DNA of 64,000 nucleotides. Origin: Streptomyces sp. TG1A-8. GTDB taxonomy: Bacteria > Actinomycetota > Actinomycetes > Streptomycetales > Streptomycetaceae. The first letter of the stretch is position 1. Each line of letters opens with the position of its first letter. Below are positions 51,701 to 61,914 of this stretch, in pieces. The notes beneath the pieces were generated by a model. It did not search any database, was not told the origin of the DNA, and saw only the letters and a program-made list of their open reading frames with translations. Both the position numbers and the translations under genes were made by a program. The stretch spans positions 620,001-684,000 of the forward strand of contig NZ_JASTLB010000001.1 of the NCBI RefSeq assembly GCF_030499535.1, in the 5' to 3' direction.

Positions 51701-54700
51701 GGAGAGGGTGTCGCTGGCCCCGGCGAGCGCGCGCAGGTCCCAGCCGCGGTCCTCGGGGAAGCCGCCGACGGCGTCCCCGCCGCCGGCGAGCAGCCGCCAC
51801 AGGTCGTCGGGCCCGTGCACGCCGCCGGGAAGCCGGCAGCCCATGCCCACGATGACGACGGGGTCGGTGTCGGTCACGGCTCGGGAGGCGGCCGGGACCG
51901 CCTCCTTTGTGCCGGCGCCGTACAGCTCGGCGTCGAGGTGGGCGGCGACGGCGAGCGGCGTCGGGTGGTCGAAGACGAGCGTCGAGGGCAGCACCACCCC
52001 GGTGGCGGCGGTCAGGTCGTTGCGCAGCTCGACCGCGGTGAGCGAGTCGAAGCCCATCTCGCGGAAGGCCCGGCCGGCGGCCACGGCGGCGGCGTCACTG
52101 TGCCCGAGGGCCACGGCGGCACGGCGGCGCACCAGGTCGAGCAGGGCGGCGGCGCGTTCGTCGGCGGTGAGCCCGTCGAGCTCCTCGCGCAGCGCGGCGC
52201 CGGGCCGGGTCCCGGCGGACGCGGCCTCCTCCCCCGCGGAAGCCGCCGCGGCCTCGGGCAGCGCGGCCAGCAGCGGGCTGGGGCGTCCGGTGGTGAACGC
52301 GGGCGCGAACCGCGCCCAGTCGACGTCGGCCACCACGACGGTGGTGTCCGACGCGCGCAGCGCGGCGTCCAGCGCGCGCAGTGCCGCGTCGGGGTCCAGC
52401 GGCGGCAGGCCACGGCGGCGCAGCAGTTCCTGGGCTTCGGCACCGGCGGCCATGCCGGTGCCGTCCCACGGTCCCCAGGCGACGGCGAGGCCGGCGAGGC
52501 CGCGGGCGCGGCGGCGCTCCACCAGGGCGTCCAGGTGGGCGTTGGCCGCCGCGTAGGCGGCCTGCCCGCCGCTGCCCCAGACGCCCGCGATGGAGGAGAA
52601 GACCACGAACTCCGTCAGGGCGGCGTCCCGGGTCAGCTCGTCGAGGTGGTCGGCGGTAGCCGCCTTGGCCCGCAGGACGCGCGCCAGCCGTTCGGGCGTG
52701 GTCGCCGCGATCACGTCGTCGTCGAGCACGCCCGCGGCGTGCACGACGGCGTCGACCGGGTGTTCGGCCAACAGCCGCTCCACGGCCCGCCGTTCGCTCA
52801 GGTCGCAGGCGGTCACGACGACACGCGCGCCGAGGGCGGCGAGGTCCCGCCGCAGTTCGGCCGCGCCCGGGGCGCCCGGCCCGCGGCGGCTGGCGAGGAC
52901 CAGTTCCTCCGCTCCCCGCTCCACGGCCCAGCGGGCGACCCGGGCGCCGAGCGCACCGGTGCCGCCGGTGACCAGCACCCGGCGCGGGGCGCGCCAGGCG
53001 GTCCGGGCGTCGGCGGACGCGGGCGCGTGCACCAGGCGACGGGCGTGGACGTCGCCGCCGCGAACGGCGACCTGGTCCTCGGTCCCGTGGGCGAGCACGG
53101 CCGCGAGGCGTCCCAGGGCCCGCCGGTCGGGCCGGGCCGGTACGTCCACGAGACCGCCCCAGCGGTCCGGGTGCTCCAGGGCGGCCACCCGCCCGAGGCC
53201 CCACACCGCGGCCCGGGCGGGCTCGGCCGGAGCCTCCACGGCACCGCCGACGGCGACGGCCCCGCTGGTCACCACCCACACCGGAGCGGTGAGTCCCGCG
53301 TCCCCGTGCGCCTGCACGAGCGCGAGCACCGCCTCCAGGTCCGCGAGGCAGCAGAGCACGCCGGCCACGGGGCCGTTCCCGGCGGCGGCGGTCAGCAGCC
53401 CGGCCAGCTCGGAGCGGCCGGCACCGGCCGGGCACGCCACGCGTTCCACCGCGGGCAGGAACTCCTCGAAACCGGTCAGCGCGGTGGTGTCCGCCTCCTG
53501 CAACAGCAGCCACCGGCCCTCGACGGCCGGTACCTCCGGCACCGGGACCCGTTCCCACCGGACGCGGTAGCGCCAGCCGTCCGTGGTGCGGCGCTCCACT
53601 TGGGCCCGCCGCCACGCGGACAGCGCGGGCACCACCGAGTCCAGCTCCGACGCGGGAACGTCGAGCACGTCGGCGAGTTCCCCGGCGTCCCCGCGCTCCA
53701 CGGCGCGCCAGAAACCGGACTCCTCCGGGCGCTCCCCGCCGGACACCGGGTCCGGGGAGCGGCGCGGCTCCGGCCAGTACCTGGCCCGCTGGAAGGCGTA
53801 CGGAGGCAGGTCGACGGGCCGGGCCGGCCCCGTCAGCGACTCCCAGGCCACGTGCGCCCCACTCACGTGCAGGGCCGCGATGGCTGCGAGGAGGGTGTCG
53901 GTCTCGGGGCGGTCCTTGCGCAGGGCGGGGGTGCACAGGGGGGCGGGAGCGGACTGGTCGGCCAGCGTGGTGCGGGCCAGGGCGGTGAGGGTGGCGTCGG
54001 GGCCCAGTTCCAGGAACCGGCTCACCCCTTCCGCCGCCAGGGCGCGCACGCCGTCGGCGAAACGCACGGCTTCGCGCACATGGCGCACCCAGTACTCCGC
54101 CGTGACCAACTCACCACCCACCGCCAGCCGCCCGGTGACGTTGGAGACCACCGGCAAGGACGGAGCCCGGTAGGAAACCTGCTCCGCCACCGCACGGAAC
54201 TCCTCCAGCATCGGCTCCATCAACGGCGAATGGAAAGCATGACTGACCCGCAACCGCGTGGTGCGATGACCAGCGCCGGCCAGAGCCCGGGCCACCTCGG
54301 CCACGGCCTCCTCGACACCGGCGATCACCACCGCACGCGGACCATTGACCGCCGCGAGCGACACCACACCCGCACGACCCTCCAGCAGCGCCAGCACCTC
54401 CCCCTCGGAGGCCTCCACCGCCACCATCACACCACCGGCCGGCAACGCCTCCATCAACCGACCACGCGCCACCACCAAACGACAGGCATCCTCCAACGAG
54501 AACACCCCCGCCACATACGCCGCCACGATCTCACCGACCGAATGACCCGCCAGGAAATCCGCCCGCACCCCCCACGACTCCACCAACCGAAACAGAGCCA
54601 CCTCAACAGCGAAAAGAGCCGGCTGCGCCCACCGCGTCCGATCCAACCGCCCCCCGTCATCCCCGACATCCCCGAAAACAACCCCCCGCAACTCCTCCCC

Positions 54701-57700
54701 CACACACGAACACACCGCATCGAACGCCTCCGCGAACACCGGAAACGCCTCATACAACTCCCGGCCCATCCCCACACGCTGAGAACCCTGACCGGAGAAC
54801 AACAACGCCGTTTTGCCCTCCCCGGCCCTGCCCACCACCGCCCGGGCAGCCCCCTCACCCCGCGCCACGGCCCCAAGAGCGGCCAGCAACTCGGCACGCC
54901 CACGCCCCCACACCACCGCACGGTCCTCGAACACCGCACGCGAGGACACCAAAGCCCCCGCCACCTCACGAACACCCACACCGGGCTCGGAACGGACGAA
55001 ATCCAGCAAACGCCCCGCCTGCGCACGCAACGCATCCACCCCCCGACCCGACACCACCCACGGGACCAAAGGAAGATCGGGAAGGACCTCGGAGACGGGT
55101 GCCGCGGTTTCGTCCTCCACGGCCTGTTCCAAGATGACGTGGGCGTTGGTGCCGCTCAGGCCGAAGGAGGACACACCCGCCCGCCACGGCCGGTCCACCT
55201 CCGGCCAGGCCCGCTGCCCGGTCAGCAGCCGCACCCCGCCCGAGGACCAGTCCACATGCGAGGACGGCTCATCCACATGCAACGTCGCCGGCAGCACACC
55301 ATGCCGCAACGCCAGCACCATCTTGATCACACCGGCCACACCCGCAGCAGCCTGCGTGTGCCCGATGTTCGACTTCACCGACCCCAGCCACAACGGCCGC
55401 CCCGCAGGACGCCCCCGGCCATAAGTGGCCAGCAACGCCTGCGCCTCGATCGGATCACCAAGGACGGTACCCGTGCCATGCGCCTCCACCACGTCCACAC
55501 CGTCCGGCTCCAGCCCCGCACTCGCCAACGCCTCCCGGATCACCCGCTGCTGAGAGGGACCGTTGGGCGCCGTCAGCCCATTGGACGCACCGTCCTGATT
55601 GACCGCACTACCCCGCACCACCGCCAGGACACGGTGCCCGTTGCGGCGGGCGTCCGAAAGCCGCTCCACCACCAAGACACCGACACCCTCACCCCAACCC
55701 GTGCCATCAGCACCCTCCGCGAACGCCTTGCACCGCCCGTCCGACGCCAGACCACCCTGACGCGAGAACTCCACGAACGCACCCGGCGTGGACATCACCG
55801 TCACACCACCGGCCAGCGCCAGATCACACTCCCCCGCACGCAGCGCCCGCACCGCCAGATGCAACGCCACCAGCGACGACGAACACGCCGTGTCCACCGT
55901 CACCGCCGGACCCTCCAGACCCAGCACGTACGACACCCGGCCCGACACCACACTCGCCGCGTTCCCGGTCCCGACGTACCCCCCGAAGTCACCCTCGGAG
56001 ACGTTCAGCAACGCCGGGTAGTCCTGACCGTTCGTCCCCGCGAACACACCCGTACGCGTGCCACGCAGCGACCGCGGATCCACCCCCGCCCGCTCCACCG
56101 CCTCCCACGACGCCTCCAGCAACAACCGCTGCTGCGGATCCATCGCCAACGCCTCACGCGGCGACACACCGAAGAACTCCGCATCGAAGCCGGCCACGTC
56201 ACGGAGGAAGGCACCGTGCCGGGTGTGGCTGGCGAAGGGGCGGTCGGGGTCCGGGCCGAAGAGGAGGTCGAGGTCCCAGCCGCGGTCGGTGGGGAAGTCG
56301 GTGACCCCGTCACGCCCCTCGGCCAGCATCGACCACAACGCCTCCGGGGAATCCACACCCCCCGGGAACCGGCACGCCATCCCCACGACCGCCACCGGCT
56401 CATCCACCACCGAAGCAGCCGCCACCACCGCACCGGCCACCTCCGCCGGCCCACCCCCGCACAACTCACCGAACAGGAAATCCGCCAACGCCCGCGGCGT
56501 CGGATGATCGAACACCACCGTCGCCGGCAACGACACCCCACACACCGCCGCCAGCACGTTCCGCAACTCCACCGCGATCAGGGAATCCACCCCCAGATCA
56601 CGAAACGCCCGCTCAACCCCCACCAACTCCGCACCGGCATACCCCAGCACCGCAGCAGCCCGCGCCCGCACCTCCTCCACCAACACCCGACGCTGCACAT
56701 CAGCAGACAACCCGTCCAGACGGGAACGCAGGGCCGTGGTCGTTCCGGCGGTGTCCCGTGCACCGGCCGGTGCGCGGTACACCTCGGTGAGCAGCGGGCT
56801 GGGGCGTACGGCGGTGAAGGCGGAACCGAAGCGGTCCCAGTCGACGGCGGCGACGAAGGGGGTGGCGCTCGTTCCGTTGGCGTGGACCGCGAGGGCCCGC
56901 AGGGCGTCGGCGGGGTCGAGGAGGCCGACGCCGCCGCGCACCTGCCGGTTCTCGGCCGAGGCGTCGGCGGCCATGCCGCCGCCCGCCCAGGGGCCCCACG
57001 CGATGGACGTGGCCGGCAACCCCTCGGCCCGCCGCCGCTCGGCCAGCGCGTCGAGCATGGCGTTGGCGGCGGCGTAGTTGGCCTGGCCGGCGGAACCGAC
57101 GGTACCGGCGAAGGAGGAGAACAGGACGAAGGCGGAGAGGTCGCGGTCGCGGGTCAGTTCGTCCAGGTGGTGTGCCGCGTCGACCTTGGCCCGCAGGACC
57201 GTGTGGAAACGGTGGGGTTCGAGCCCGTCGAGGACGCCGTCGTCGAGGACGCCGGCGGTGTGGACGACGGCGTCCACCGGGTGGTCGGCGAGGAGTGCGC
57301 GGACGGCGGAGCGGTTGGCCAGGTCGGCCGACACGAAGGTGACGTCGGCGCCCAGGGAGACGAGTTCCTCGCGCAGTCCGGCGGCTCCGGGGGCGTCCGC
57401 ACCGCGTCTGCTGACCAGCACCAGGTGGGCGGCGCCGTGCTGTGCGGCCCAGCGGGCGACGTGGGTGCCGAGCGCGCCGGTGCCCCCGGTGATCAGGACG
57501 GTGCCCGTGGGCTCCCAGCCCGTGCCGCCGCCGGGTGCGGCCGGGACGAGCCTGCGCCCGAGCACGGTTCCGGAACGGACGGCTGCCTGGTCCTCCCGTG
57601 CCTCCGCGGTGTTCCGGACGCCGCCGAGCAGGGCGAGCAGACCGTCGGCCGAGCGCCGGTCCAGCGTCACGGGAAGGTCGACGAGTCCGCCCCAGCGGTC

Positions 57701-60700
57701 GGGGTGTTCCAGGGCGGCCACGCGTCCCAGGCCCCAGAGGGCGGCCTGGGTGGGGTGCGGCGCCGGGTCGTCCGCCGACGTGGCGACGGCGCCCCGGGTC
57801 AGCACCCACAGGGGCGCGGCGATGCCGGCGTCGCCGAGGGCCTGGACGAGCAGGGTGGTGGTGAGGAGCCCGCCGGGCACCTCCTCGATCTCCTCCCCGG
57901 CGTTCGGGGCGGGCAGGCTGAGCACGCCCGTGAGGGGGCCGTCCTCGGTGGCGTGGGTGAGGCGGCGGGCGAACTCGGGCCGGGTGTCGAAGGGGTGGTG
58001 GTCGACGGTGACCAGGTCGGCGCCGGCTTCCCGTAGGGCGGCGGTGAGGGCGCCCTGCCAGCCGTCGTCGCCCTGGAGGGAGACGGGGCGCACGAGCAGC
58101 CAGCGGCCCGTCAGGTGGCCGGTGTCGGGCAGGCCGGCCACCGGGTGCCAGGCGATCCGGTGGTGGGCCGGTTCCGCGTCGGCGGCCTCGGCGGGCGCGG
58201 CCGAGCCGTCCTCGGCGTAGGAACGCTCCAGCCAGTAGCGGTCGCGGCGGAAGGCGTAGGTGGGCAGGTCGACGGTGCGGGCGTCCGGCAGGATCCGGGA
58301 CCAGTCAAGCGCCGCGCCGTCGAGGTGGAGCCGGGCGAGTGCGCGGACGAGGTCACGGGCGTCCTGCCCGTCCTTGCGCAGGAGGGGCACGAACGTCGTC
58401 GCCGCGGTGTCGTCCACGCAGTTCTGGGCGAGTGCGGTGAGGGTGCCGTCCGGGCCGATCTCCAGGAAGCGGGTCACGCCTTCGGCGGCCAGGGCGCGGA
58501 CGCCGTCGGCGAAGCGCACGGCTTCGCGCGCGTGGCGCACCCAGTGGTCGGGGGTGGCCGGCTCGTCCTCGGCGGCGACGGCACCGGTCAGGTTCGACAC
58601 GAGCGGAATCCTCGCGGGGGCGTACTCGATCTGCTCCGCGACCGTGCGGAACTCCTCCAGCATCGGCTCCATCAACGGCGAATGGAAAGCATGACTGACC
58701 CGCAACCGCGTGGTGCGATGACCAGCGCCGGCCAGAGCCCGGGCCACCTCGGCCACGGCCTCCTCGACACCGGCGATCACCACCGCACGCGGACCATTGA
58801 CCGCCGCGAGCGACACCACACCCGCACGACCCTCCAGCAGCGCCAGCACCTCCCCCTCGGAGGCCTCCACCGCCACCATCACACCACCGGCCGGCAACGC
58901 CTCCATCAACCGACCACGCGCCACCACCAAACGACAGGCATCCTCCAACGAGAACACCCCCGCCACATACGCCGCCACGATCTCACCGACCGAATGACCC
59001 GCCAGGAAATCCGCCCGCACCCCCCACGACTCCACCAACCGAAACAGAGCCACCTCAACAGCGAAAAGAGCCGGCTGCGCCCACCGCGTCCGATCCAACC
59101 GCCCCCCGTCATCCCCGTCATCCCCGAAAACAACCCCCCGCAACTCCTGCCCCACACACGAACACACCGCATCGAACGCCTCCGCGAACACCGGAAACGC
59201 CTCATACAACTCCCGGCCCATCCCCACACGCTGAGAACCCTGACCGGAGAACAACAACGCCGTTTTGCCCTCCCCGCGGGCGATGCCGGTGAGCAGGCTC
59301 TCGTGGGGTCGGGCCGCGGCGAGCGCGGTCAGGCCGGTGCGCAGGTCGGCGGAGTCGGCGCCGACGACGGCCGCGCGGTACGGGTGGGCGGTGCGGGTGG
59401 TGGCCAGGGAGGCGGCGAGGTCGTAGGGGTCGGTGTCCGGGTGGGCGGCCACGTGGGCGGCGAGCCGGGTCGCCTGGGCGCGCAGGGTGTCCTCGTCGCG
59501 CGCGGACAGCACCCAGGGCAGCACCGGCGGGCGGGTACCGGCCGTGGCGGTGGCGGCGGCCCGGTCGGTGCCGGTGTCGGTGTCCTCGGTGGGGGCCGCG
59601 GGGGCCTCTTCGACGATGACGTGGGCGTTGGTGCCGCTGACGCCGAACGCGGAGACGCCCACCCGGCGCGGGTGGTCGGTGTGCGGCCAGTCGGTGGCCC
59701 GGTCCAGGAGCTTGACGTGTCCGGCGGACCAGTCGACGTGGGTGGAGGGCCGTCCGGCGTGCAGGGTGCGCGGCAGGACGCCGTGGCGGAGGGCGAGGAC
59801 GGTCTTGATGACGCCGACGACGCCCGCCGCGGCCTGGGTGTGGCCGATGTTGGACTTGGCGGAGCCGAGCAGCAGCGGACGGTCCGCGGGGCGGCCCTGG
59901 CCGTAGGTGGCGAGCAGGGCCTGGGCCTCGATGGGGTCGCCGAGGGCGGTGCCGGTGCCGTGCGCCTCGACGGCGTCGACCTCGGCGGCGGGCAGGCCGG
60001 CGTTCGCGAGCGCGGCGAGGATGACCCGCTGCTGGGACAGGCCGTTGGGGGCGGTGAGCCCGTTGGAGGCGCCGTCCTGGTTGACGGCGGAGCCGCGGAC
60101 GACGGCGAGGACCCGGTGCCCGTTGCGGCGGGCGTCGGAGAGCCGTTCGACGACGATCATGCCGGCGCCCTCGGCCCAGCCGGTGCCGTCGGCGTCGTCG
60201 GAGAAGGCCTTGCAGCGGCCGTCGCCGGCCAGGCCGCCCTGCCGGCCGAACTCCAGGAACGCGCCGGGGCTGGACATGACGGTGACGCCGCCGACGACGG
60301 CGAGGGAGCATTCGCCGGAGCGCAGGGAGCGGGCGGCCAGGTGGAGGGCGACCAGGGAGGAGGAGCAGGCGGTGTCGACGGTGACCGCGGGTCCCTCCAG
60401 GCCGAGCGTGTAGGCGACGCGGCCGGAGAGGACGGACATCGAGTTGCCGGTGAGCAGGTGGCCGCGCACGTCCTCGGGGACCTCGCGCAGGCCGGAGGTG
60501 TAACCCTGGTCGCTGCAGCCGACGAAGACCCCGGAGCGGCTGCCGCGCAGGGCGGCGGGGTCGATCCCGGCGCGTTCGAGGGCCTCCCAGGTCACTTCGA
60601 GCAGCAGGCGCTGCTGCGGGTCCATGGCGAGGGCCTCGCGGGGCGAGATGCCGAAGAAGGCCGGGTCGAAGCGGTCGGCGTCGTGCACGAAGCCGCCGCG

Positions 60701-60964
60701 GCGTCCGGCGGCGTCGATGTCCGCGGCCGGGGCCGTGTGCCAGCCACGGCCGGCGGGCCAGTCCGTGATGGCGTCGGTGCCGGACACGAGCAGGTCCCAG
60801 AAGTCCTCGGGGCCGCGCACCGAGCCGGGGAGCCGGCAGGCCATGCCGACGATCGCGATGGGTTCCTGCTCGCGGGACTCCAGTTCCCGCAGCTTGCGGC
60901 GGGTGTCGTGCAGATCGACGGTGACCCGCTTGAGGTAGTCCCGAAGCTGCGCTTCCTTCGACAT
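36701..60964 (-). CDS. Giant modular type I PKS with five modules, 'PKS-A'
   Basis: The protein has 8087 residues. The ATG at 60962-60964 begins the docking helix [14 protein letters not shown], with a weak GGGGGCAG upstream. Modules: 1 KS-AT-KR-ACP; 2 KS-AT-KR-ACP; 3 KS-AT-DH-ACP (no KR); 4 KS-AT-KR-ACP; 5 KS-AT-DH-ER-KR-ACP. A C-terminal docking region ends [16 protein letters not shown] serines are residues 658, 2142, 3674, 5005 and 6564; ACP serines are 1461, 2974, 4322, 5875 and 7962. Four ATs have HAFH (malonyl); AT4 has YGSH (methylmalonyl-like). All five KS keep the DTACSxS cysteine. Its N-terminal docking segment means it receives a chain from another protein, possibly the PKS ending at 63045, and it hands on to PKS-B. 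The AT regions of modules 1 and 2 share a 630-base near-identical block. Module 5 shares KS and AT blocks with PKS-C. Confidence 0.96.
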   Translation of the reverse strand: MSKEAQLRDYLKRVTVDLHDTRRKLRELESREQEPIAIVGMACRLPGSVRGPEDFWDLLVSGTDAITDWPAGRGWHTAPAADIDAAGRRGGFVHDADRFDPAFFGISPREALAMDPQQRLLLEVTWEALERAGIDPAALRGSRSGVFVGCSDQGYTSGLREVPEDVRGHLLTGNSMSVLSGRVAYTLGLEGPAVTVDTACSSSLVALHLAARSLRSGECSLAVVGGVTVMSSPGAFLEFGRQGGLAGDGRCKAFSDDADGTGWAEGAGMIVVERLSDARRNGHRVLAVVRGSAVNQDGASNGLTAPNGLSQQRVILAALANAGLPAAEVDAVEAHGTGTALGDPIEAQALLATYGQGRPADRPLLLGSAKSNIGHTQAAAGVVGVIKTVLALRHGVLPRTLHAGRPSTHVDWSAGHVKLLDRATDWPHTDHPRRVGVSAFGVSGTNAHVIVEEAPAAPTEDTDTGTDRAAATATAGTRPPVLPWVLSARDEDTLRAQATRLAAHVAAHPDTDPYDLAASLATTRTAHPYRAAVVGADSADLRTGLTALAAARPHESLLTGIARGEGKTALLFSGQGSQRVGMGRELYEAFPVFAEAFDAVCSCVGQELRGVVFGDDGDDGGRLDRTRWAQPALFAVEVALFRLVESWGVRADFLAGHSVGEIVAAYVAGVFSLEDACRLVVARGRLMEALPAGGVMVAVEASEGEVLALLEGRAGVVSLAAVNGPRAVVIAGVEEAVAEVARALAGAGHRTTRLRVSHAFHSPLMEPMLEEFRTVAEQIEYAPARIPLVSNLTGAVAAEDEPATPDHWVRHAREAVRFADGVRALAAEGVTRFLEIGPDGTLTALAQNCVDDTAATTFVPLLRKDGQDARDLVRALARLHLDGAALDWSRILPDARTVDLPTYAFRRDRYWLERSYAEDGSAAPAEAADAEPAHHRIAWHPVAGLPDTGHLTGRWLLVRPVSLQGDDGWQGALTAALREAGADLVTVDHHPFDTRPEFARRLTHATEDGPLTGVLSLPAPNAGEEIEEVPGGLLTTTLLVQALGDAGIAAPLWVLTRGAVATSADDPAPHPTQAALWGLGRVAALEHPDRWGGLVDLPVTLDRRSADGLLALLGGVRNTAEAREDQAAVRSGTVLGRRLVPAAPGGGTGWEPTGTVLITGGTGALGTHVARWAAQHGAAHLVLVSRRGADAPGAAGLREELVSLGADVTFVSADLANRSAVRALLADHPVDAVVHTAGVLDDGVLDGLEPHRFHTVLRAKVDAAHHLDELTRDRDLSAFVLFSSFAGTVGSAGQANYAAANAMLDALAERRRAEGLPATSIAWGPWAGGGMAADASAENRQVRGGVGLLDPADALRALAVHANGTSATPFVAAVDWDRFGSAFTAVRPSPLLTEVYRAPAGARDTAGTTTALRSRLDGLSADVQRRVLVEEVRARAAAVLGYAGAELVGVERAFRDLGVDSLIAVELRNVLAAVCGVSLPATVVFDHPTPRALADFLFGELCGGGPAEVAGAVVAAASVVDEPVAVVGMACRFPGGVDSPEALWSMLAEGRDGVTDFPTDRGWDLDLLFGPDPDRPFASHTRHGAFLRDVAGFDAEFFGVSPREALAMDPQQRLLLEASWEAVERAGVDPRSLRGTRTGVFAGTNGQDYPALLNVSEGDFGGYVGTGNAASVVSGRVSYVLGLEGPAVTVDTACSSSLVALHLAVRALRAGECDLALAGGVTVMSTPGAFVEFSRQGGLASDGRCKAFAEGADGTGWGEGVGVLVVERLSDARRNGHRVLAVVRGSAVNQDGASNGLTAPNGPSQQRVIREALASAGLEPDGVDVVEAHGTGTVLGDPIEAQALLATYGRGRPAGRPLWLGSVKSNIGHTQAAAGVAGVIKMVLALRHGVLPATLHVDEPSSHVDWSSGGVRLLTGQRAWPEVDRPWRAGVSSFGLSGTNAHVILEQAVEDETAAPVSEVLPDLPLVPWVVSGRGVDALRAQAGRLLDFVRSEPGVGVREVAGALVSSRAVFEDRAVVWGRGRAELLAALGAVARGEGAARAVVGRAGEGKTALLFSGQGSQRVGMGRELYEAFPVFAEAFDAVCSCVGEELRGVVFGDVGDDGGRLDRTRWAQPALFAVEVALFRLVESWGVRADFLAGHSVGEIVAAYVAGVFSLEDACRLVVARGRLMEALPAGGVMVAVEASEGEVLALLEGRAGVVSLAAVNGPRAVVIAGVEEAVAEVARALAGAGHRTTRLRVSHAFHSPLMEPMLEEFRAVAEQVSYRAPSLPVVSNVTGRLAVGGELVTAEYWVRHVREAVRFADGVRALAAEGVSRFLELGPDATLTALARTTLADQSAPAPLCTPALRKDRPETDTLLAAIAALHVSGAHVAWESLTGPARPVDLPPYAFQRARYWPEPRRSPDPVSGGERPEESGFWRAVERGDAGELADVLDVPASELDSVVPALSAWRRAQVERRTTDGWRYRVRWERVPVPEVPAVEGRWLLLQEADTTALTGFEEFLPAVERVACPAGAGRSELAGLLTAAAGNGPVAGVLCCLADLEAVLALVQAHGDAGLTAPVWVVTSGAVAVGGAVEAPAEPARAAVWGLGRVAALEHPDRWGGLVDVPARPDRRALGRLAAVLAHGTEDQVAVRGGDVHARRLVHAPASADARTAWRAPRRVLVTGGTGALGARVARWAVERGAEELVLASRRGPGAPGAAELRRDLAALGARVVVTACDLSERRAVERLLAEHPVDAVVHAAGVLDDDVIAATTPERLARVLRAKAATADHLDELTRDAALTEFVVFSSIAGVWGSGGQAAYAAANAHLDALVERRRARGLAGLAVAWGPWDGTGMAAGAEAQELLRRRGLPPLDPDAALRALDAALRASDTTVVVADVDWARFAPAFTTGRPSPLLAALPEAAAASAGEEAASAGTRPGAALREELDGLTADERAAALLDLVRRRAAVALGHSDAAAVAAGRAFREMGFDSLTAVELRNDLTAATGVVLPSTLVFDHPTPLAVAAHLDAELYGAGTKEAVPAASRAVTDTDPVVIVGMGCRLPGGVHGPDDLWRLLAGGGDAVGGFPEDRGWDLRALAGASDTLSGGFLADASAFDAAFFGISPREAQALDPQQRLVLETSWEALERAGIAPTALKGSRTGVFVGAGSSGYAAGLREVPEGLGGHLLTGQAGSVVSGRIAYTLGLEGPAVTVDTACSSSLVALHLAAQSLRSGECDLALAGGVTVMADPGAFVEFSLQGGLAPDGRCKAFSDGADGTGWSEGVGVLVVERLSDARRNGHRVLAVVSGTAVNQDGASNGLTAPNGPSQQRVIRQALAAAGLAPADVDAVEAHGTGTVLGDPIEAQALLATYGQDRPEDRPLWLGSVKSNLGHTQAAAGAVGIIKMVLALREDTLPRTLHATEPSSRVDWSAGHVRLLDEAVQWPRGERPRRAGVSAFGVSGTNAHVVLTEPPAEDAAGSFAGMSAGPSAQAPAAPAEPVSGPVPAGADSAPGTPLPWLLSARGEAALRDQAARLLDHVERRPDLRPADVAHALAFTRAPLEHRAVVVGGDRAELLRNLGALAAGRPGSGAVTGDTLAEGGTAFLFAGQGTQRPGMGRELYAAFPAYADAFDAVCAHFDGLLPRPLADVVLGDDAEVLARTEYAQPALFAVEVAQFRLLESWGVRPGHLLGHSVGELAAAHVAGVMSLADACRLVAARGRLMQALPAGGAMVAVEASEAEVLPLLEGRADDVSVAVVNGPRSVVVAGAQDGVLEVAARLAARGRRTARLRVSHAFHSPLMEPMLEEFRAVAAGVAYAEPRIPVVTNLTGRVAAAGELTSVEHWVAHIRRTVRFADGLAWLEAHHVDRLLELGPDATLTALAEGARGTAGLLAVPALREDRPEAATLLASVGALHTRGVPVDWHAVLDATAPGSRPVELPTYAFQHRSYWIEVPAGQGDPAALGLLTAGHPMLGALVPSAVDGTLVLTGRLSADAPAWLAGHRIGGEAVVPSTAFLELALRAGAHTGCAEVGELTLENPLTLPGRDAVTLQVRVEAPDARGTRAFGVYARPATAESGTPWTRHAGGLLTPAAGPAPDHDLTAWPPAGAREIPTEDLYTRLAAAGLDYGPVFRGLLAAWSDGAAVYAEVALPGSEEDAAARYDLHPALLDAALHPLGLGVFEGFGDGRVLFSAGRARLYATGATTLRVRLERTGPDTLALTAADAVGDPVLAVGSLLLRPVSDTTAVPAPRTRAAEAGTGRRSQAAQAVQDATAGDTGPVRRRAAARTQPAGGPLERLAGRSAAERERALLAVVRDRVAAVLGHDGPDEVEPQRPFTDLGLTSLTAVELRNSLSTALGVTLPATLVFDHPTPAVLARHLAGDLFGTAADGAATAAAARPVDDDPIAVVGMACRYPGGIAGPEDLWELVRAGQDGISPLPTDRNWNPERLYHPDPDHPGTVYTREGGFLHDASRFDPAFFAISPREALAMDPQQRLLLEVSWEALERAGIDPAAARGTRTGVYAGVTYQDYVTILAAAEDNFEGYVGTGNSPSVLSGRVAYALGLEGPAVSVDTACSSSLVALHLAAQALRQGECSLALAGGVTVMSTPGSLIEFSRQRALAPDGRCKPFSADADGASWAEGVGMVVLERLSDARRNGHRVLAVIRGSALNQDGASNGLTAPNGPAQQRVIRQALASAGLSPADVDAVEAHGTGTTLGDPIEAQALLATYGQDRPEDRPLWLGSLKSNIGHSQAAAGVGGVIKTVMALRAGVLPRTLYAENPTPHVDWSAGRVRLLTEEQAWPDTGRPRRAGVSSFGMSGTNAHVIVEQAPDDADEHPAPARDLPALPVLLSARTPAALRAQAARLRTHLRTAPGTALTDVAYTLACARSAFEHRAAVLAGTAGELDEALAALAADGPLTAPALVAGAVPAAAEPVLVFPGQGAQWAGMARELLAESPVFAELIEQCERALAPYVDWSLTAVLRGDEDAADLARVDVVQPALWAVMVATAGLWRSVGVRPAAVVGHSQGEIAAACVAGGLTLEDGARVVALRSRAITRIAGTGGMMSVPLSAEETRARMAPWAGRLAVAAVNGPVSVVVSGAADALDELFTALTGDGVRARKVAVDYGSHSPQVEAIHDTVLDALDGIRPREAEIPFRSSLTGDWQDTEGLDAGYWYANLRETVRFEEAVRGLVAAGHRAFIEVGPHPVLAVGLRDVLDDLGVTGAVLGSLRRDQGGLRQFLAAAADAHVHGVAVDWEAVFAGTGARRTDLPTYPFEHRRYWPNVREAAAADLAASGAPTAGSVEARFWRTVEEEDLEALAEALDLPADAPLGTVLPALSSWRRTGRERAAADALRYTIAWSPLTRSTAATLSGTWLLVEPADPGAHAGLTGAVADALTAGGAREVRRVTVAADDAAADRAALAALLTATGAADETPRGVLSLLALDTRPHPGHPAVPAGLAATLALVQALGDLGTDAPLWCATTGAVRTASADPAPDTAQALVWGFGRVAALEHSERWGGLIDLPATLDARVGTRLAAVLADPGQEDQIALRASGAYGRRLAHAPGAQDPDEQWRPRGTVLVTGGTGALGRHVARWLADRGATRLLLASRRGPGAPGADELRAELEARGVEVRLEACDVADRDALRRLLDSVPANRPLDAVFHAAGSLDDGVIDALTPGRMDPVLRGKAGAARTLHELTRDLELSAFVLFSSTAGVLGGAGLANYAPGNTYLDALAEERRAEGLPATAVSWGLWADGGMVGDAAGERMRRYGVHPMDTATACGALGRALDLDDTHVVVTDIRWDTYAPSFTAPRTSHLLDELPDARRALEALGGTAATAPAAAPSSLRAHLAALPDYERAGAVLDIVRGHVAAVLGHASAEAVEPERPFTDLGIDSLTAVELRNGMNRVTGLRLPSTLVFDHPTCRALADFLLAEVAGDAAAPAAVPAAPRPAAHDDDPIAIVAMACRFPGGISTPDQLWRMLTDGEEGLVPFPEDRGWDLDALYDPEPGKPGTVYTRTGGFLEDVGGFDPAFFNISPREAVAMDPQQRLLLEMAWEAFERAGLDPRTLRGSRTGVFAGTNGQDYTGMLAASGEDYEGYLLTGNAASVVSGRLSYTFGLEGPAVTVDTACSASLVALHLAVRSLRSGECDLALAGGVTVMASPGLFVDFSRQRGLAADGRCKAFADAADGTGFSEGGGLLLVERLSDARRHGHRVLAVVRGSAVNQDGASNGLSAPNGPSQQRVIRAALADAGVDATEVDAVEAHGTGTTLGDPIEAQALLATYGQGRPAGRPLWLGSVKSNVGHTQAGAGVAGVMKMVLALGHGVLPATLHVDRPSSHVDWEAGAVELLTEARAWPGTGDRPRRAGVSSFGISGTNAHVILEAPPAQPGPAGADTGTPAGDDRTAGTPGTLPWVVTARSRDALRAQAEQLLHHLQEHPGLGAADLGLSLASTRAVFEHRAVVLGAERAALVDGLRLLATGESGPHAVTGVHRGEGKLAFLFSGQGAQRPGMGRELYGAFPVFADAFDAVCAHLGDELREVVFGTDAGPLDETRWTQPALFAVEVALYRLVESWGVRPDFVAGHSVGEIAAAHVAGVLSLADACALVGARGRLMQQLPPGGAMVAVEATEEEVLALLEDRDGAGIAAVNGPRAVVVSGARDAVDEVAAALAADGRRTTRLRVSHAFHSPLMEPMLAEFRTVTEQLAYAPPRMAVVSLVSGRPAAPGELQCADYWVRHVREAVRFADGVRELAGLGVTRFLEIGPDGTLTALAEGCLTDTDGTLLVPALRKDRAERDALLDALARAFTKGVGVDWARVFDGTGARVAELPTYPFQRRRFWPKPPVLLGDVTTAGLGASGHPLLGAAVDLADGDSCLLTGRLGLGSHPWLREHALTSTALFPATGFLDLALHAGAQVGCEHIGELTILAPLTLPERGGVQVQVRVAAPDASGARPVTVHGRREDAGPGAPWTLHATGLLTPAAEPAETPYDFTAWPPRDAEEVPLDGFYENFADRGHLYGPLFQGLTRVWTRGEEVFAEVALPDDADPAPDAFDLHPALLDAALHAVMFVPMKDAGRLPFSWSDVRLDAVGARAVRVRMVQRGPEAVGLALADPAGRPVASVGSLTLRELTGDVEGATVGAPGVQDLYELDWAPLAAGTAAAPRRCTVVGDSEATRELAAALREAGTEVRTVPGPDALAGLDGIPATVLYAVPAPAAADPARAARETAEHTLALVRRWLEEPAFAHARLAVVTRDATGTGTRLADPAQAVVWGLVRAARSENPGRFVLADVDGTPASAAALPAALTDDAFELAVRHGVVTAPRLVPLAADRALVPPAGTGAWRLGVERPGTLESLRLAPCPEVTAPLAPREVRVSVRAAGVNFRDVLTALGMYPGDATAIGLEGAGIVTEVGDRVTGLAPGDRVMGMFGGAFGPVAVADERMVARIPKGWTFAEAATAPIVYLTAYYGLVDLGGLRPGESVLVHAAAGGVGSAAVQLARHLGAEVYGTAAPAKWDALRAAGLDDAHIASSRDLSFEERVRQATGGRGVDVVLDSLAREFVDASLRLLPRGGRFLEMGKTDVRDPGRVAADHPGVAYRAFDLVEAGPDRIGEILADLVDLFDRGVLRPLPMTVWDVRRAPDAFRHLSQARHVGKVVLTVPVAPDPEGTVLLTGGLGGLGRLTARHLVAHHGVRHLLIAGRRGPDAPGAAELHRELTALGAEVTIAACDVADRTALAALLDRVPGTHPLTAVVHTAGVLADGVVTSMTPERLAEALRPKADAVTALHELTRDLDLAQFVIFSSVAGTFGGAGQANYSAANAFLDAFAHHRRALGLPAVSLAWGTWLPDAGMTGSLTDADRDRHARTGMVPLGPEQGMRLLDAARTTDRAAVLPMDLDPEALRAHHDALPVLLRGLVRPVRRRAVGAAPVREEAAPQSLAERLAPLPAADREQLLLDVVAEQAATVLGHGSAAEIEPEQTFKELGFDSLTAVELRNRLGAVTGLRLPATLVFDYPTPLAQVGHLLAELDLPEPPGTAQALLGELDRLETALHDAEVAGEDRDRVAARLRELLSHWQGEPVPAPVSAVSGDAELDGVDSADDLFDLIDRELGDA
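40906..41286 (-). repeat. AT segment shared with PKS-C module 2 (first block)
   Basis: 381 bases match 19409-19789 with one visible mismatch, at an offset of 21497 bases in direct orientation. Confidence 0.93.
41342..41520 (-). repeat. AT segment shared with PKS-C module 2 (second block)
   Basis: 179 bases match 19845-20023 at the same 21497-base offset as the first block. Confidence 0.9.
41821..42694 (-). repeat. KS segment identical to PKS-C module 2
   Basis: 874 bases match 20297-21170 without a visible difference. The match resumes for 139 bases at 42785-42923. It is in direct orientation, 21524 bases from the other copy. Confidence 0.95.
43205..47825 (-). other. PKS-A module 4: KS-AT(methylmalonyl-like)-KR-ACP
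   Basis: The KS has SVDTACSSS. The AT has GHSQG (Ser5005), [10 protein letters not shown] and YGSH at 45641-45652. The overall pattern is that of methylmalonyl ATs, although YASH is the usual form. The KR has GGTGALG, LDD and NYAPGNT. The ACP has GIDSL (Ser5875). The predicted unit is a 2-methyl-3-hydroxyacyl group. Confidence 0.85.
47875..51860 (-). other. PKS-A module 3: KS-AT(malonyl)-DH-ACP, lacking KR
   Basis: The KS has VDTACSSS, and the AT has GHSVG (Ser3674) and HAFH. The DH keeps both catalytic motifs: [11 protein letters not shown] (His3982 at 49019-49021) and [11 protein letters not shown]. After the DH the protein runs through a short Ala/Arg-rich linker into the ACP; no ketoreductase or Rossmann motif is present. 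The ACP motif is LGLTSL, not GFDSL. Ser4322 (47999-48001) is kept but the preceding Asp is Thr. The predicted product keeps the beta-keto group unless reduction occurs in trans. Confidence 0.9.
51915..56405 (-). other. PKS-A module 2: KS-AT(malonyl)-KR-ACP
   Basis: The KS has VDTACSSS, the AT has GHSVG (Ser2142) and HAFH, the KR has GGTGALG, and the ACP has GFDSL (Ser2974). The KR has LDD (B-type sign) but also [11 protein letters not shown], whose Trp is a sign of A-type. Its stereochemistry is therefore uncertain. The KS-AT part uses G- or T-ending codons far more than neighbouring modules do. Confidence 0.9.
54195..54824 (-). repeat. AT-core repeat, copy 2 (PKS-A module 2)
   Basis: 630 bases match 58647-59276 (module 1) with two visible differences, giving Glu/Gln and Val/Asp changes. 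The part 54536-54808 is identical to bases 1-273. The block runs from just before GQGSQ to just after [15 protein letters not shown], so it encloses the catalytic Ser and the specificity motif. Confidence 0.95.
56455..60870 (-). other. PKS-A module 1: KS-AT(malonyl)-KR-ACP
   Basis: The KS has VDTACSSS (Cys at residue 200, codon 60365-60367). The AT has GHSVG (Ser658) and HAFH. The KR has GGTGALG (about residue 1158), LDD and NYAAANA. The ACP has GVDSL (Ser1461). The predicted unit is a beta-hydroxyl from malonyl. The KS starts with GMACRLPG and belongs to ordinary extension KSs, with no KSQ change, so this is not a decarboxylative loading module. Confidence 0.9.
58647..59276 (-). repeat. AT-core repeat, copy 3 (PKS-A module 1)
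   Basis: Direct repeat of 54195-54824, offset 4452 bases, two visible mismatches in 630 bases. Outside these limits the AT domains of modules 1 and 2 diverge at once. Confidence 0.95.
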
Positions 60965-61129
60965 GGACTGCCCCCATGGTGTTCGGTTTCGGTGACGGCG
61001 TGCACAGCATGACCTGCGGGGGGAGGCTTTTTCGGCCCTCGGCGGGGTTGTCTGGGGAAACCCCTGGAAATCGCCGCCGGGTGAGCATCCGCGCAGGCGA
61101 GCGCCTCGACCGCGGTGTGTCCGGAAGCG

Positions 61130-61158
61130 CGAAATCCCCCTGCTTCAGGGGGATTTCG
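61130..61158 (-). terminator. 13-bp hairpin downstream of mqnB
   Basis: The arms cgaaatccccctg (61130-61142) and cagggggatttcg (61146-61158) pair perfectly around a 3-base loop, 9 bases after the mqnB stop. It should end the upstream operon, so PKS-A probably has its own promoter in 60965-61129. Confidence 0.75.
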
Positions 61159-61167
61159 ACGGGCGGA

Positions 61168-61914
61168 TCACATGTAGGGGGGCGGTGCGGCGCGATCGAG
61201 CACGGTGCGCAGGACGGCGAAGGTGTCGCGCAGCGCGGCGAGGGCTTCGGGTATCCGCCAGGCGGCCCGGTCGCGGGCGCCGACCGTGTTGGAGACGGTC
61301 CGGATCTCCAGCAGGGGGACGCCGTGCGCGGCGGCGGCCTCGGCGACGCCGAACCCCTCCATGGCCTCGGCGGCCGCGTCCTGGTGGCGGTGGCGCAGCG
61401 CGGCGGCGGACTCGGTGGTGCCGGTGGCGGTGGAGACGGTCAGGACGGGGGCGTGCACGGCGCCGAGGGCACGGGCGACGGCGGCGCCCAGGCGTGGCGC
61501 GCAGGTGTGGACGGTGGTGCCGAAGCCGAGCGCGTCCACGGGCAGGAAGCCGTCGGCCGTTTCGGCCCCGAGGTCCGCGGCGACGACGCGGTCGGCGACG
61601 ACGACGCCGCCGAGGTCGGCCACGGGGGCGAAGCCGCCGGCGATGCCCGCGGCGATGACGAGGTCGTACGGTTCCCGCCACAGGGCGGCGGCGGTCAGGG
61701 CGGCGCCCGTGGCGGCGGCGGCCGCGGCCGGTCCCACGCCGGCGGCGACCAGGTCGGCCCGCACCGGCCGGGGCACGCCGTGGCCGGTGGTGCGGACCAT
61801 CCGGTGGCCGGGCAGGGGGTGGGGGCGCGGTGGCGCGGTGGCGTCGAGTCCCCGGGCGGCGGCGTCGCGTTCGGCGGTGACCGCGGTGACGACGAGCAGG
61901 CGTACGGCGTTCAC
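61168..61914 (-). CDS. mqnB: MqnB, futalosine hydrolase
   Basis: This 248-residue protein of the nucleoside phosphorylase/MTA-SAH nucleosidase fold has VIAAGIAGGFAP, VVVADRVVAADLGAE and AMEGFGVAEAAAAHGVPLLE, a set found in MqnB. Family knowledge: it cleaves hypoxanthine from futalosine to give dehypoxanthinylfutalosine, the substrate of MqnC. The GTG start at 61912-61914 overlaps the TGA of the preceding nucleotidylyltransferase gene (GTGA), so the two are translationally coupled. It is the only futalosine gene of the cluster on this side of the PKS genes. No aminofutalosine deaminase is seen, so it may accept aminofutalosine directly or rely on a deaminase encoded elsewhere (inference). Confidence 0.9.
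   Translation of the reverse strand: MNAVRLLVVTAVTAERDAAARGLDATAPPRPHPLPGHRMVRTTGHGVPRPVRADLVAAGVGPAAAAAATGAALTAAALWREPYDLVIAAGIAGGFAPVADLGGVVVADRVVAADLGAETADGFLPVDALGFGTTVHTCAPRLGAAVARALGAVHAPVLTVSTATGTTESAAALRHRHQDAAAEAMEGFGVAEAAAAHGVPLLEIRTVSNTVGARDRAAWRIPEALAALRDTFAVLRTVLDRAAPPPYM

Noticed and set aside
54195..59276. Near-identical repeats considered as a mobile element or CRISPR-like array.
   Set aside because: They lie in frame inside AT domains, have no terminal inverted repeats, transposase or spacers, and keep protein function. Domain-level gene conversion explains them.
60365..60964. PKS-A module 1 as a KSQ-type loading module.
   Set aside because: The KS has the normal active-site Cys (DTACSSS), not Gln, and a docking helix precedes it, so it extends an incoming chain.
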